From: Inquilinus limosus DSM 16000
GTDB taxonomy: Bacteria > Pseudomonadota > Alphaproteobacteria > DSM-16000 > Inquilinaceae
Direction: 5' to 3'
Length of the DNA stretch: 64,000 bases
Assembly: GCF_000423185.1 (NCBI RefSeq)
Contig: NZ_AUHM01000001.1
Span: 558,001 to 622,000 of the forward strand
Shown here: positions 1-10,015 of the stretch, piece after piece
Numbering within the stretch: the first letter of the stretch is position 1
Layout: each line of letters begins with the position of its first letter
Program-made: the position numbers and the translations under genes
Notes under the pieces: generated by a model
What the model was told of the DNA's origin: nothing
The model's database searches: none
What the model saw: the letters and a program-made list of their open reading frames with translations, nothing else

Positions 1-252
1 GAGGCCGGGCGCGACGTCTGGCCGGTCGACCGCTATCTCGACGAAGGGCCGCGCGTCACCGACTGGCTGGCCAAGGGCGTGGTCAAGCGGCACCGCACCA
101 TCGGCGGCTATGTCGGCCTCCTGCTGCGCACCGGCTTCACCCTGTCGCATCTCGAGGAATGGGGCCCGACCGCGGAGCAGATCGCGGAGCATCCGGAATA
201 CGCCGTCGAGCGGGAGCGCCCGGCCTTCCTGCTCTTCGCCGCCGACCGTTGA
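1..252 (+). CDS. SAM-dependent methyltransferase, C-terminal fragment
   Basis: The frame is open from the left edge and stops with TGA at 250-252, so only the last 83 residues are visible. They contain a V-x-R-H-R-T-x-x-x-Y-x-x-L-L motif, then 'GFTLSHLEEWGPT' and a C-terminal 'RPAFLLFAA' strand. From family knowledge this is the usual tail of class I (Methyltransf_11/25-like) SAM methyltransferases. The SAM-binding N-terminal half lies outside the window, so the substrate cannot be inferred. The next 170 bases hold no gene but carry the LexA-type operator. Confidence 0.65.
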   Translation, partial: EAGRDVWPVDRYLDEGPRVTDWLAKGVVKRHRTIGGYVGLLLRTGFTLSHLEEWGPTAEQIAEHPEYAVERERPAFLLFAADR

Positions 253-375
253 GGATACCGCGATCCGCCCGCGCGGCTTTCCCTTCCTGGCCCCATCGCC
301 TGGCGGCTGCCGCCGCCGCCAGGCGATCGGCCGGCGGCGCGGTTGCCATGACGATCGTCCCCGCTTGACTGGTTT

Positions 376-419
376 GTTCCTTCTATGTTCTGATCCATTC
401 ATCAGAACATAAAGGGAAC
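376..419 (+). promoter_or_regulatory. Double, inverted LexA (SOS) operator
   Basis: GTTC-N7-GTTC lies at 376-390 and its mirror, GAAC-N7-GAAC, at 405-419. The two 19-base arms (376-394 and 401-419) are inverted copies with 17 of 19 positions matching, around a 6-base spacer. GTTC-N7-GTTC is the established LexA box of alphaproteobacteria. A -35-like TTGACT sits at 365-370, so the left box covers the promoter spacer/-10 zone. The right box overlaps the Shine-Dalgarno AAAGGGA (411-417) of the micro-ORF starting at 423. Binding by LexA is inferred. Confidence 0.7.
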
Positions 420-422
420 ATC

Positions 423-521
423 ATGTGCGACTGGACCTTCATCCGCGAGACCGTGACCCTCACCCTCCTGTTCGGGATCTGCTACGGCCTGGCCGTGTTC
501 GGCTACGCCTGGGGCCTGTGA
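423..521 (+). CDS. SOS-controlled small membrane protein (32 aa)
   Basis: The ATG at 423 has an AAAGGGA Shine-Dalgarno five bases upstream, and the frame ends with TGA at 519-521. The product begins MCDWTFIRET; residues about 10-30 form one hydrophobic helix (TLTLLFGICYGLAVFGYAW) with almost no soluble part. It lies directly behind two facing LexA boxes, so it should be induced by DNA damage. In Caulobacter the SOS-induced 29-residue membrane peptide SidA blocks cell division. An analogous role is an inference from size, topology and operator, not from sequence similarity I can show. The short coding length leaves some doubt that it is translated. Confidence 0.6.
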   Translation: MCDWTFIRETVTLTLLFGICYGLAVFGYAWGL

Positions 522-531
522 GAGCCCTGCC

Positions 532-933
532 CTACCCGATCGCCGTCTGCTCCGGCGGCAGGGGCCGGGACTTGCCGTCGGCATCGATCGCGACATAGGT
601 GAAGACGCCTTCGGTGACCTTGACCACGCTGTGGTCGATGCGGCGCTGCACGAAGGTCTCGATCCGAACCTTCATCGAGCTGCGTCCGGTCGACGCCAGC
701 TCGGCATAGCAGGAGACGGTATCGCCGACCCTGACCGGGGCCAGGAAGCTCATCGCATCCACCGCCACCGTCGCCGTGCGGCCCCGCGCCCGCTCATGCG
801 CCACCACGGCGCCGGCCAGGTCCATCTGCGACAGCAGCCAGCCGCCGAAAATATCGCCGTTCGGATTGGCGTCCTTCGGCATGGCGATGGTGCGGAGGGC
901 CGGCATCCCGGGCGGCAAAAGCAGGGTCGTCAC
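532..933 (-). CDS. Acyl-CoA thioesterase, YciA/BFIT hotdog family
   Basis: A 133-residue single hotdog-fold protein that hydrolyses acyl-CoA to free acid and CoA in the cytoplasm. The conserved stretch 'MPKDANPNGDIFGGWLLSQMD' (catalytic Asp in NPNGDIFGGW, about residues 17-37) followed by 'VAVDAMSFLAPVRVGD' is typical of YciA-type thioesterases. The frame stays open upstream as far as 1404, but that extension is antisense to parE. GTG at 933 gives the family's usual N-terminus. It is divergent from parE with a 93-base gap that must hold both promoters. Confidence 0.85.
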   Translation of the reverse strand: MTTLLLPPGMPALRTIAMPKDANPNGDIFGGWLLSQMDLAGAVVAHERARGRTATVAVDAMSFLAPVRVGDTVSCYAELASTGRSSMKVRIETFVQRRIDHSVVKVTEGVFTYVAIDADGKSRPLPPEQTAIG

Positions 934-1026
934 GGAGGGAATCCTAGATTTGGTTACGCAGAGGCCGGAAGTGTCTATATGATGGAGGCAGCCCGCACAT
1001 CCACGAGACGACCCCGAATCCGGATC

Positions 1027-3009
1027 ATGGCAGATCTGTTCGAGCCCGGCACCAACTCCAACGGCCGCTACACCGCCAGCGACATCGAGGTCCTGGAAGG
1101 GCTGGAGCCGGTGCGCCGCCGGCCCGGCATGTATATCGGCGGCACCGACGACCGCGCCCTGCACCATCTGGTGGCCGAGGTGCTGGACAACGCCATGGAC
1201 GAGGCGGTGGCCGGCCATGCCAACACGATCGACCTCTCGCTCGACGCCGACGGCTTCGTCACCGTCCGCGACAACGGCCGCGGCATCCCGGTCGACGAGC
1301 ATCCGAAATACCCCGGCAAGTCGGCGCTGGAGGTGATCCTCACCACGCTGCATTCCGGCGGCAAGTTCTCGAACAAGGTCTACGCCACCTCGGGCGGCCT
1401 GCACGGCGTCGGCCTATCGGTGGTCAACGCCCTGTCGGATGAGCTGCGGATCGAGGTCGCGCGGGATCGTCAGCTCTATCTCCAGCGCTATTCCCGCGGC
1501 CTGCCGCAGGGCCCGCTGGAGCGCGGCGGCGCGGTGCAGAACCGGCGCGGCACCACCATCAGCTTCCATCCGGATCCGGAGATCTTCGGCGCCGATGCCC
1601 GGCTGCAGCCCGGCCGGCTGTACCGGATGGCGCGGTCCAAGGCTTATCTGTTCCGCGGCGTCGAGATCCGCTGGCGCTGCGACCCGGCGCTGGTGGCCGG
1701 CGACGACCGCACGCCGCACGAGGCGGTGCTGCATTTCCCGGGCGGCCTGTCCGACTATCTGAAGGCGGCGCTGAACGACCGGCCGATGCGCACGCCGACC
1801 GCCTTCGCCGGCACCGCCACCTTCCCGGACGGCGGCGGCCAGCTGGAATGGGCGGTGGCATGGCCCGAGGATGATGACGACGGCTTCGTCCACACCTATT
1901 GCAACACCATCCCGACGCCGCAGGGCGGCACGCATGAGCAGGGCCTGCGCAGCGGCCTGTTGCGCAGCCTGCGCAGCTTCGCCGAGCTGGCCAACCACAA
2001 GCGTGCCGGCCAGATCGTCGCCGACGACGTGATGACCGGCGTCGCCGTGCTGCTGTCGATCTTCATCCCGAACCCGCAGTTCCAGAGCCAGACCAAGGAC
2101 CGGCTGTCGTCGCCCGAGGCGGCCAAGCTGGTCGAGGGCGCGATCAAGGATCATTTCGACCACTGGCTGTCGGCCGACCCGAAATCGGCGGAAGGGCTGC
2201 TGGAGTTCCTGGCCGACCGGGCGGAGGAGCGGCTGCGCCGCAAGCAGGCCAAGGAGAACGGGCGCAAGACCCCGACCTCCCGCGTCCGCCTGCCCGGCAA
2301 GCTGGCCGATTGCAGCCGCAACGCGCCCGAAGGCACCGAGGTCTTCCTGGTCGAGGGCGACAGCGCCGGCGGCTCGGCCAAGGCGGCGCGCAACCGCGAG
2401 ACCCAGGCGATCCTGCCGCTGCGCGGCAAGATCCTGAACGTCGCCAGCGCCTCGGCCGACAAGCTGGCCGGCAACCAGGAGATCGCCGACCTGATCCTGG
2501 CGCTGGGCTGCGGCACCCGCAGCCAGTATTCCAGCGACAAGCTGCGCTACGAGCGGGTCATCATCATGACCGACGCCGATGTCGACGGCGCCCATATCGC
2601 GTCGCTGCTGATGACCTTCTTCTACAAGGAGATGCGCGGCCTGATCGCCGACGGCCGGCTGTATCTGGCGCAGCCGCCGCTGTATCGGGTGCAGGCCGGC
2701 ACCACCACGGTCTATTGCCGTGACGATGCCCACAAAGACCAGGTGCTGGCCACCCAGTTCGCCGGCAAGAAGGTCGAGATCAGCCGCTTCAAGGGCCTGG
2801 GCGAGATGATGCCGGCGCAGCTGCGCGACACCACCATGGACCCGGCCAAGCGGTCGCTGCTGCGGGTCGAGCTGGCCGACGATCCGGAGGACGAGATCGA
2901 TGGCCGCCGCACCGCCGACCTGGTCGAACAGCTGATGGGCCGCAAGCCGGAGCTGCGGCTGCGCTTCATCCAGCAGAACGCGGACAAGGCGACCGAGCTC
3001 GACATCTGA
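1027..3009 (+). CDS. parE: DNA topoisomerase IV subunit B
   Basis: A 660-residue ATPase subunit of the topoisomerase IV heterotetramer, which decatenates daughter chromosomes. The GHKL ATPase domain shows LDNAMDEA (about residue 53), DNGRGIPVDEHP and GGLHGVGLSVVNALS. The transducer is followed by a TOPRIM domain with EGDSAGGSAK (about 443) and DADVDGAHI (about 516). The start 'RYTASDIEVLEGLEPVRRRP' and overall length fit alphaproteobacterial ParE rather than the longer GyrB. ATG 1027 is chosen because the preceding 132 in-frame codons are antisense to the thioesterase and unlike ParE. It appears to be transcribed alone. Confidence 0.96.
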   Translation: MADLFEPGTNSNGRYTASDIEVLEGLEPVRRRPGMYIGGTDDRALHHLVAEVLDNAMDEAVAGHANTIDLSLDADGFVTVRDNGRGIPVDEHPKYPGKSALEVILTTLHSGGKFSNKVYATSGGLHGVGLSVVNALSDELRIEVARDRQLYLQRYSRGLPQGPLERGGAVQNRRGTTISFHPDPEIFGADARLQPGRLYRMARSKAYLFRGVEIRWRCDPALVAGDDRTPHEAVLHFPGGLSDYLKAALNDRPMRTPTAFAGTATFPDGGGQLEWAVAWPEDDDDGFVHTYCNTIPTPQGGTHEQGLRSGLLRSLRSFAELANHKRAGQIVADDVMTGVAVLLSIFIPNPQFQSQTKDRLSSPEAAKLVEGAIKDHFDHWLSADPKSAEGLLEFLADRAEERLRRKQAKENGRKTPTSRVRLPGKLADCSRNAPEGTEVFLVEGDSAGGSAKAARNRETQAILPLRGKILNVASASADKLAGNQEIADLILALGCGTRSQYSSDKLRYERVIIMTDADVDGAHIASLLMTFFYKEMRGLIADGRLYLAQPPLYRVQAGTTTVYCRDDAHKDQVLATQFAGKKVEISRFKGLGEMMPAQLRDTTMDPAKRSLLRVELADDPEDEIDGRRTADLVEQLMGRKPELRLRFIQQNADKATELDI

Positions 3010-3144
3010 TCTGAGGCGTGCGGCCGCAGGCTGTGACCCTGGGCACAAGCCGGACCGAACGGTCAGCGTAGAACGGTGGCGTCGCCGATTGGCGGGCGTC
3101 CCGCCGTGTGCGTATCATCAAGACCGGCCGCATCGAGAACGGAC

Positions 3145-3705
3145 ATGACCCAGCACCGCCTCCGCCGCCTCCTGCCCCTCGCCGCTCTGGTCCCGGTCCT
3201 GGCGCTGGCCGCCTGCTCCGGGCCGCGGATCGTGCGCAGCGATCTCGGCATGATGTATTCGACCGGAGAGCTGTTCGCCGCCGCCGACGGCCGCGACCTG
3301 CGCACCGTGATCCAGGGCAACCCCTTCGGCGCGCCCGGCTTCGACCAGCGGGTGACCGAGATCATGACCGGCACCTATATCGGGCCTAGCACCCGCTTCA
3401 CCACCACGCCGGGGCCGACGGAGAACCGCAACTACTTCGTCTCGGTGGTGTTCAACGCCCAGCCCGAGGTCAACCCGTTCAACCTGTGCGACCGCAAGAC
3501 CTGGACCACGGCGCCGGCCAAGCGGCCGATCGTGGTGCGTGCCGCCTTCTGCATCCTCGGCCGCGAGCAGTCGGCGGTCGCGGGCTATCTCGACCAGGCG
3601 ACGGGGCCGGACGACCCGCAATTCGTCGACCTGATCCGCCACCTCACCATCCAGCTCTTCCCCTATGTCTCGCCGCTGCCCTTCGGCCGGCCGGATTTCC
3701 CCTGA
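3145..3705 (+). CDS. Hypothetical lipoprotein
   Basis: A 186-residue protein with a basic start (MTQHRLRRLL), a hydrophobic helix and the lipobox L-A-A-C with the lipidated cysteine at residue 24. It should be exported by Sec, acylated and anchored to a membrane. The mature part begins GPRIVRSDLGMMYSTGEL and contains two further cysteines (NLCDRKTW, AFCILG) that could pair. The ending 'LIRHLTIQLFPYVSPLPFG' is distinctive. I do not recognise the family. ATG 3145 is chosen because it begins a standard lipoprotein signal. It converges on the hydrolase at 3869 across a palindromic repeat. Confidence 0.8.
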   Translation: MTQHRLRRLLPLAALVPVLALAACSGPRIVRSDLGMMYSTGELFAAADGRDLRTVIQGNPFGAPGFDQRVTEIMTGTYIGPSTRFTTTPGPTENRNYFVSVVFNAQPEVNPFNLCDRKTWTTAPAKRPIVVRAAFCILGREQSAVAGYLDQATGPDDPQFVDLIRHLTIQLFPYVSPLPFGRPDFP

Positions 3706-3731
3706 GGGTTCGTTCGAGACTCAATATGGTC

Positions 3732-3818
3732 GTCATGTCCGGGCTTGATCCGGGCATCCAGGACTGTCGATGCCGCCCTGGGTGGCCCCTGGATCGCCGG
3801 GTCGAGCCCGGACATGAC
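3732..3818. repeat. Dispersed palindromic intergenic repeat, 'CCGGGCTTGA' type
   Basis: The left arm starts GTCATGTCCGGGCTTGATCC and the right arm ends GGTCGAGCCCGGACATGAC. The arms form an imperfect hairpin of about 30 bases each around a GC-rich middle. A close relative lies at 11885-11962. It sits between convergent genes and could act as a bidirectional terminator. Short palindromes of this kind are common dispersed elements in alphaproteobacteria. Confidence 0.7.
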
Positions 3819-3868
3819 AATAAAGATTGAAAGATTGAGCCTACTCCTCTTCGGCCATTCTCGGCCGG

Positions 3869-4573
3869 CTACCCTGCCAGCCGCCCGAGCCACGCCGTCA
3901 GCGCGGCGTTGACCGCCTCCGGCTGCTCCATCGGCGCGAGATGGCCGCTGTCCTCGACCACGACCAGCTCGGCGCCGGGGATCAGCCCGACCATCTCCTC
4001 GGACACCGCCAGCGGCGTCAGTTCATCCTGCCGGCCGCAGACCACCAGCGTCGGGCAGCCGATGCGCGGCAGGTCGGGCCGGCTGTCCGGCCGCCCCAGG
4101 ATCGCCGTCTGCTGCCGCAGGAAAGCGTCGCGGCCGATCCGCGCCGCCATCGCCATCACCCGACCGGTCAGGACCGGGTCCTCGAGCCGCGAGGGGTGCA
4201 GCAGCATCGGCAGCAGCCGCGGCGTCACGCCCTTGAACCGGCCGGTCCGGGCCAATGCGATCAGGCCGCGCCGGCGGCGGCTCTGCTCCTCCGTGTCCGG
4301 CCGGGCCGAGGTGTCGACCAGGGCCAAGCCGGCCACACGCTCCGGCGCCCGGCGCATGATCTCGAGCGCGACATAGCCGCCCATCGACAGCGCCGCCAGG
4401 GCGAAGCGCGGCGGCGCCGTTTCCAGGGCCGCCGCGGCCAGCCCCGCCACCGTGTCGGCGCCGGTCAGGCTGGCCACCGTCACCGGGCGCCCGGCCGAGA
4501 ACGCGGTGAGCTGCGCCGTCCACAGATCGGCATCGCACAAGAGGCCGGGCAGGAACAGGACCGGCAGGCTCAT
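3869..4573 (-). CDS. Alpha/beta hydrolase
   Basis: A 234-residue cytoplasmic alpha/beta-fold hydrolase. The start 'LPVLFLPGLLCDADLW' carries the oxyanion-hole region, 'ALSMGGYVALEIM' the nucleophile Ser, 'CGRQDELTP' the acid Asp and 'EDSGHLAPMEQPEAV' the catalytic His. All three catalytic residues are therefore present. Its ATG overlaps the stop of the upstream isochorismatase-family gene (ATGA, 4570-4573), so the two are translationally coupled. The substrate is unknown; a carboxylesterase or pimeloyl-methyl-ester-esterase-like activity is possible. Confidence 0.85.
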   Translation of the reverse strand: MSLPVLFLPGLLCDADLWTAQLTAFSAGRPVTVASLTGADTVAGLAAAALETAPPRFALAALSMGGYVALEIMRRAPERVAGLALVDTSARPDTEEQSRRRRGLIALARTGRFKGVTPRLLPMLLHPSRLEDPVLTGRVMAMAARIGRDAFLRQQTAILGRPDSRPDLPRIGCPTLVVCGRQDELTPLAVSEEMVGLIPGAELVVVEDSGHLAPMEQPEAVNAALTAWLGRLAG

Positions 4574-5112
4574 CGCAGGAAGGCGCTGACGGTGCGGAAC
4601 TCCTCGGTCGCCGCTTCGCCCAGCCATTCGAAGCAGACCATCTCGGCGGTCACCACCTCGATCCCGCCCTGCACCAGCCGCAGCTCCGCCACCGCGGTGC
4701 TGCGCGGCGCCCGCGCCGTGGTGGCATCGATCGCGACCACAGGCCGGAACCCGGCGTCGTGCAGGTCGAAGGCCGTCTGCAGCACGCAGACATGGCTCTC
4801 GAGCCCGCAGATCACCACGGTGCGGCGGCCGATGCCTTCGAGATGGTCCAGCAGCGCCGGTTCGCCGACGGCGGAGAAGCGGGTCTTCGGCACCACCGGC
4901 GCGTCCGGCGCCAGGGCCGTGAGCTCCGGCAGGGTTCGGCCCAGCCCCTTCGGATACTGCTCGGCGAACAGCACCGGCACGTCGAGCGCCACGGCGCTGC
5001 GGGTCAGCGTTTCGATCCCCTTCCGCGCCGCCGCGAAATCGTGCATCGCGGGCACCAGCTTCTCCTGCACATCGACCACCAGAAGGATGCCGTCGTTCCG
5101 GTCGAGCAGCAT
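4570..5112 (-). CDS. Isochorismatase-family cysteine hydrolase
   Basis: A 180-residue single-domain hydrolase. The catalytic triad of the family is visible: Asp14 (LLVVDVQEKL), Lys76 (VPKTRFSA) and Cys109 (GLESHVCVLQT). The family hydrolyses amides and enol ethers (YcaC/nicotinamidase-like), but the substrate cannot be read from the sequence. It is the first gene of a two-gene minus-strand operon with the alpha/beta hydrolase, linked by a 4-base overlap. That pairing suggests both act on one small-molecule route. Confidence 0.88.
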   Translation of the reverse strand: MLLDRNDGILLVVDVQEKLVPAMHDFAAARKGIETLTRSAVALDVPVLFAEQYPKGLGRTLPELTALAPDAPVVPKTRFSAVGEPALLDHLEGIGRRTVVICGLESHVCVLQTAFDLHDAGFRPVVAIDATTARAPRSTAVAELRLVQGGIEVVTAEMVCFEWLGEAATEEFRTVSAFLR

Positions 5113-5207
5113 TCGTCACCTCTTCGATCTGTTGCTGCCGGCCGCGCGACTCGCGCGGCCGGCCCTGGGCTCAGGTGAGCCATGCCCGCATGTCTCGATA
5201 GTTTCAA

Positions 5208-5237
5208 TTGACTTGACGCGGGTTTTTCCCATTTAAA
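5208..5237 (+). promoter_or_regulatory. Putative sigma-70 promoter of the DEAD-box helicase gene
   Basis: TTGACT (5208-5213) and TTTAAA (5232-5237) are separated by 18 bases, about 50 bases ahead of the ATG at 5289. The leader between them and the gene is very GC-rich. DEAD-box RNA helicase genes are often controlled post-transcriptionally through their leaders, so a structured leader is plausible but not shown. Confidence 0.45.
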
Positions 5238-5288
5238 GGGCCTGCGGCGGGCCGCGCGGCCGCCCCCATTAGTAAAGATTCCTGTACG

Positions 5289-6782
<1,494 letters not shown>

Positions 6783-6868
6783 GTTCGCACCGCCGTGACC
6801 GGCGTTGACTTCGCCCCTTCGCTTTCGGCACAAGGGGCGACGGCTCGCGTCGGAGCGTGGAAGCGGCA

Positions 6869-9211
6869 GTGAAGCGAATCAATCGGTTATCGATCTTTCT
6901 CGGCGCCGTTTCCATGGTCGCCATGCTCACGGCGATCGGCGCCTCGGCCCAGGAGCAGGGCCAGCCGCAGACGCCGTCCGCCGCACCGGCCGCGCCGCAG
7001 CCATCCCAGCCGGCCGCGCCGGCGGGGCAGCAGCAGCCGCCGGTGATCAGCGCCGACGAGCTGATCTATGACCAGACGCTGGGCCTCGTCACCGCCCGCG
7101 GCAAGGTCGAGATCCACCAGAATCACCAGATCCTGCGGGCCGACCAGGTCACCTACAACCAGAAGACCCAGGTGGTCGCCGCCAGCGGCAACGTCACCCT
7201 GGTGCAGCCGGGCGGCGAGGTGATGTTCGGCGAGTATGCCGAGCTGACCGACGACATGAAGGACGGCTTCATCCAGCAGGTGTCGCTGATCCTGGCCGAC
7301 AATTCGCGGATGACCGGCAACAGCGCGGTGCGCGAGCGCGGCGAGGTCACCACCATCGACCGCGCCGTCTATTCGCCCTGCAACTTGTGCAAGGACGATC
7401 CGAGCCGCCCGCCGCTGTGGCAGATCCGCGCCGTGCGGGTGACCAGCGACGCGGTGTCGAAGGACATCATCTATCACGACGCCTTCATCGACCTGTTCGG
7501 CGTGCCGCTGTTCTACACGCCGTATTTCTCGATGCCCGACCCGTCCGTCGACCGGCGCTCCGGCTTCCTGTTTCCGACCTTCGGCTCCACCTCCGACGTC
7601 GGGCCGTTCTTCGGGCTGCAGTACTATTTCGACATCTCGCCGGACCAGGACGCGACGCTCGGCGCGCTGATCACGCGGGACAACGGCCCGATGTTCAGCG
7701 GCCAGTACCGCAAGCGCTTCGACAAGGGCTTGGTCACCCTCGAAGGCAGCGTCAACCAGAGCGGCTATCTCAAGCTCAACCAGAACGGGTCCACGGATTT
7801 CCGGCCGCAGCAGTTCCGCTGGCACTTCTTCGGGTCGGCCCGCTACGACTTCGACCAGAACTGGCGCTTCGGGGCGGACATCAACCGCACCTCGGACCGG
7901 ACCTATCTCGACGACTTCAACATCTCCAGCGCCGACGTGCTGCAGAGCCGGGCCTACGCCGAGGGCTTCTACGGCCTGAACTACATCTCGGTCGAGGCGC
8001 TGGACTGGCAGGACCTGCGCGCGCCTGGCACCGGCATCGGCAGCCGCGGCTTCTCGCCCACGATCCTGCCCTGGGCCCAGGCCAGCTACGTCAGCGAGCC
8101 GAACACCGCGGTCTTCGGCGGCCAGTGGTTCGTCAACGCCAGCGCCATCAACCTGCTGCGCGACTACAATCCCACCACCGGCGACCCGGACCGCGGCCTC
8201 GACACGCGCCGCCTGTCCAGCCAGCTCGGCTGGCAGCGCGAGATCTACACCGGCGCCGGCATCGTGCTGTCGGCCCGCGCCTATATGCGCGGCGACCTGT
8301 ATCAGTCGAGCGAGGTGCCGGACGGGGTGGAGGACGGCGAGGTCCGGCTCCGGGACAATGTCGTCGGCGGCCGGCTGTTCCCGGCGGTCAACGTGACCGC
8401 GCGCTATCCCTTCGTCGGCCAGCTCGGCTCCTATCAGCAGATGATCGAGCCGATCGTCAGCTTCAGCGCCTCGACCTCGATCGACAGCAGCAACAAGGAC
8501 ATCCCGAACAACGACAGCGCCGACATCGAGTTCGACGAGATCAACCTGTTCAGCGAGAACCGCTTCCCCGGCCTGGACCGGGTCGAGACCGGGGAGCACG
8601 TCTCCTACGGCCTCCGCTACGGCCTGTACGGGGCGGACGGCTCCTCCGCCACCGCCTTCTTCGGCCAGAGCTACCGGTTCCAGGAGGATGACGACTTCTC
8701 GGAGGCGTCCGGTCTTCGCGACAAGTTCTCGGACTATGTCGGCCGCGTCACCCTGCATCCGGGGCCGTATCTGAACCTCGACTGGCGCTTCCGGCTGGAC
8801 AAGGACAACTTCTACAGCCGCCGGCAATACGTCCAGGCCAGCACCGCCCCCGCGGACTGGCTGAACCTCAACGTCAACTACAGCCTGCTCGACGACGAGG
8901 GCGAGGACGCCGAGGGCAACAGCTTCAACCAGCAGCAGCTCGGCGCCGGCGCCAGCGCCAAGATCTCCGACTACTGGACGCTGTCCACCGGCATGACCTA
9001 CGACATCGAGGGCATGCGGCCCTACCGCTACAGCCTCGGCGCGCAATATGCCGACGAATGCTTCATCTTCGGCGTCACGGCGCAGCGCCAGTTCACGACC
9101 GCCGAGGACCAGAAGGAGGGCTATTCCTTCTTCGTGACGCTGAGCCTGAAGAATCTCGGCGAGGTGCCGCTGAAGTTCAGCAGTGAGCAGAGCCGCACCC
9201 CGGGCACCTGA
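6869..9211 (+). CDS. lptD: LPS-assembly protein LptD
   Basis: A 780-residue outer-membrane beta-barrel that inserts lipopolysaccharide into the outer leaflet with LptE. It has a signal peptide (MKRINRLSIFLGAVSMVAML...GASA) and a Pro/Gln/Ala-rich linker. An N-terminal OstA/LptA-like beta-jellyroll follows (ISADELIYDQTLGLVTARGKV...LRADQVTYN). The diagnostic LptD cysteine pair is in 'YSPCNLCKDDPSRPPLWQIRA', then comes the 26-strand barrel. GTG 6869 is preferred because GGAAG lies five bases upstream; GTG 6857 would add four residues. The usual partners surA and pdxA are not adjacent. It converges on btuD with only 12 bases between stops. Confidence 0.93.
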   Translation: MKRINRLSIFLGAVSMVAMLTAIGASAQEQGQPQTPSAAPAAPQPSQPAAPAGQQQPPVISADELIYDQTLGLVTARGKVEIHQNHQILRADQVTYNQKTQVVAASGNVTLVQPGGEVMFGEYAELTDDMKDGFIQQVSLILADNSRMTGNSAVRERGEVTTIDRAVYSPCNLCKDDPSRPPLWQIRAVRVTSDAVSKDIIYHDAFIDLFGVPLFYTPYFSMPDPSVDRRSGFLFPTFGSTSDVGPFFGLQYYFDISPDQDATLGALITRDNGPMFSGQYRKRFDKGLVTLEGSVNQSGYLKLNQNGSTDFRPQQFRWHFFGSARYDFDQNWRFGADINRTSDRTYLDDFNISSADVLQSRAYAEGFYGLNYISVEALDWQDLRAPGTGIGSRGFSPTILPWAQASYVSEPNTAVFGGQWFVNASAINLLRDYNPTTGDPDRGLDTRRLSSQLGWQREIYTGAGIVLSARAYMRGDLYQSSEVPDGVEDGEVRLRDNVVGGRLFPAVNVTARYPFVGQLGSYQQMIEPIVSFSASTSIDSSNKDIPNNDSADIEFDEINLFSENRFPGLDRVETGEHVSYGLRYGLYGADGSSATAFFGQSYRFQEDDDFSEASGLRDKFSDYVGRVTLHPGPYLNLDWRFRLDKDNFYSRRQYVQASTAPADWLNLNVNYSLLDDEGEDAEGNSFNQQQLGAGASAKISDYWTLSTGMTYDIEGMRPYRYSLGAQYADECFIFGVTAQRQFTTAEDQKEGYSFFVTLSLKNLGEVPLKFSSEQSRTPGT

Positions 9212-9223
9212 CCGGCGGATTCG

Positions 9224-10015
9224 CTAGCGAGGACCGTCCGACACCGGGATGCGGGCCCAGGGCAGGACATAGCCGACGCCGTCACGCTCGCCGCGCTGCA
9301 CCTCCACCGCATAGGCGCGGCGCAGGTGGTCGTCGGTCAGCACCGCCTGCGGCGGGCCGTCGGCCAGGATGCGGCCGTCCTGCAGCAGCACCAGCCGGTC
9401 GCAGAACCGGCCGGCCAGCGCCAGGTCGTGCAGCACCACCAGGATGCCGGCGCCGGCCCGGGCACGGTCCTGCAGCAGCTCCATGATCTGCAGCTGGTGG
9501 AACGGGTCCAGCGCCGCGACCGGCTCGTCCGCGAACAGCATCGGCGCCTCGACCGCCAGCGCCCGGGCGAACAGCACCCGCATCCGCTCGCCCGCCGACA
9601 GCGTGCCGACCGTGCGCAGCCGCAGATGCGCGGCATCCGCGGCCTGCAGCGCCCGCGCGACCGCGTCGTGATCCGCCGCCGACATCCCGCCCGGGAAACG
9701 GCGATGCGGCAGCCGGCCCAGCGCGACCAGGTGGTCGGCCCTGAGCGGCCACTGCACCTCGTCGCCCTGCATCAGCACCGCCAGGCGCCGCGCCAGCTCA
9801 TCGCGACCGAGCTGCCGCACTGACCGGCCGTCATAGCGGACCGCGCCCGCATCCGGCGCCTGCAGGCCGGCGAGCACGCGCAGCAGCGTGGTCTTGCCGG
9901 CCCCGTTCGGTCCGATCAGCCCGACCAGCTCACCCGGCGCCAGCGCCAGGTCGATCCCGGCCAGGATCGGGCGGCCGCCGAGGGCGAGGTGAAGATCGGT
10001 CGCGTCGATCCGCAT
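9224..10015 (-). CDS. btuD: Cobalamin ABC importer, ATP-binding protein
   Basis: A 263-residue ATPase of the FecE/BtuD/HmuV class. Walker A is GPNGAGKTT (about residue 35), the signature is TLSAGERMRV, Walker B is LFADEPVAALDP and the switch His is in VVLHDLAL. The signature LSAGE departs slightly from LSGGQ, as in many B12/haem ATPases. Its ATG overlaps the btuC stop (TGATG), making it the last gene of the riboswitch-controlled btuB-F-C-D operon. B12 as substrate is inferred from the riboswitch; the protein alone would also fit haem or Fe-siderophore uptake. Confidence 0.88.
   Translation of the reverse strand: MRIDATDLHLALGGRPILAGIDLALAPGELVGLIGPNGAGKTTLLRVLAGLQAPDAGAVRYDGRSVRQLGRDELARRLAVLMQGDEVQWPLRADHLVALGRLPHRRFPGGMSAADHDAVARALQAADAAHLRLRTVGTLSAGERMRVLFARALAVEAPMLFADEPVAALDPFHQLQIMELLQDRARAGAGILVVLHDLALAGRFCDRLVLLQDGRILADGPPQAVLTDDHLRRAYAVEVQRGERDGVGYVLPWARIPVSDGPR

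Noticed and set aside
934-1404. N-terminal extension of the thioesterase frame
   Set aside because: It is antisense to parE, lacks hotdog-family similarity, and the family start lies at GTG 933.
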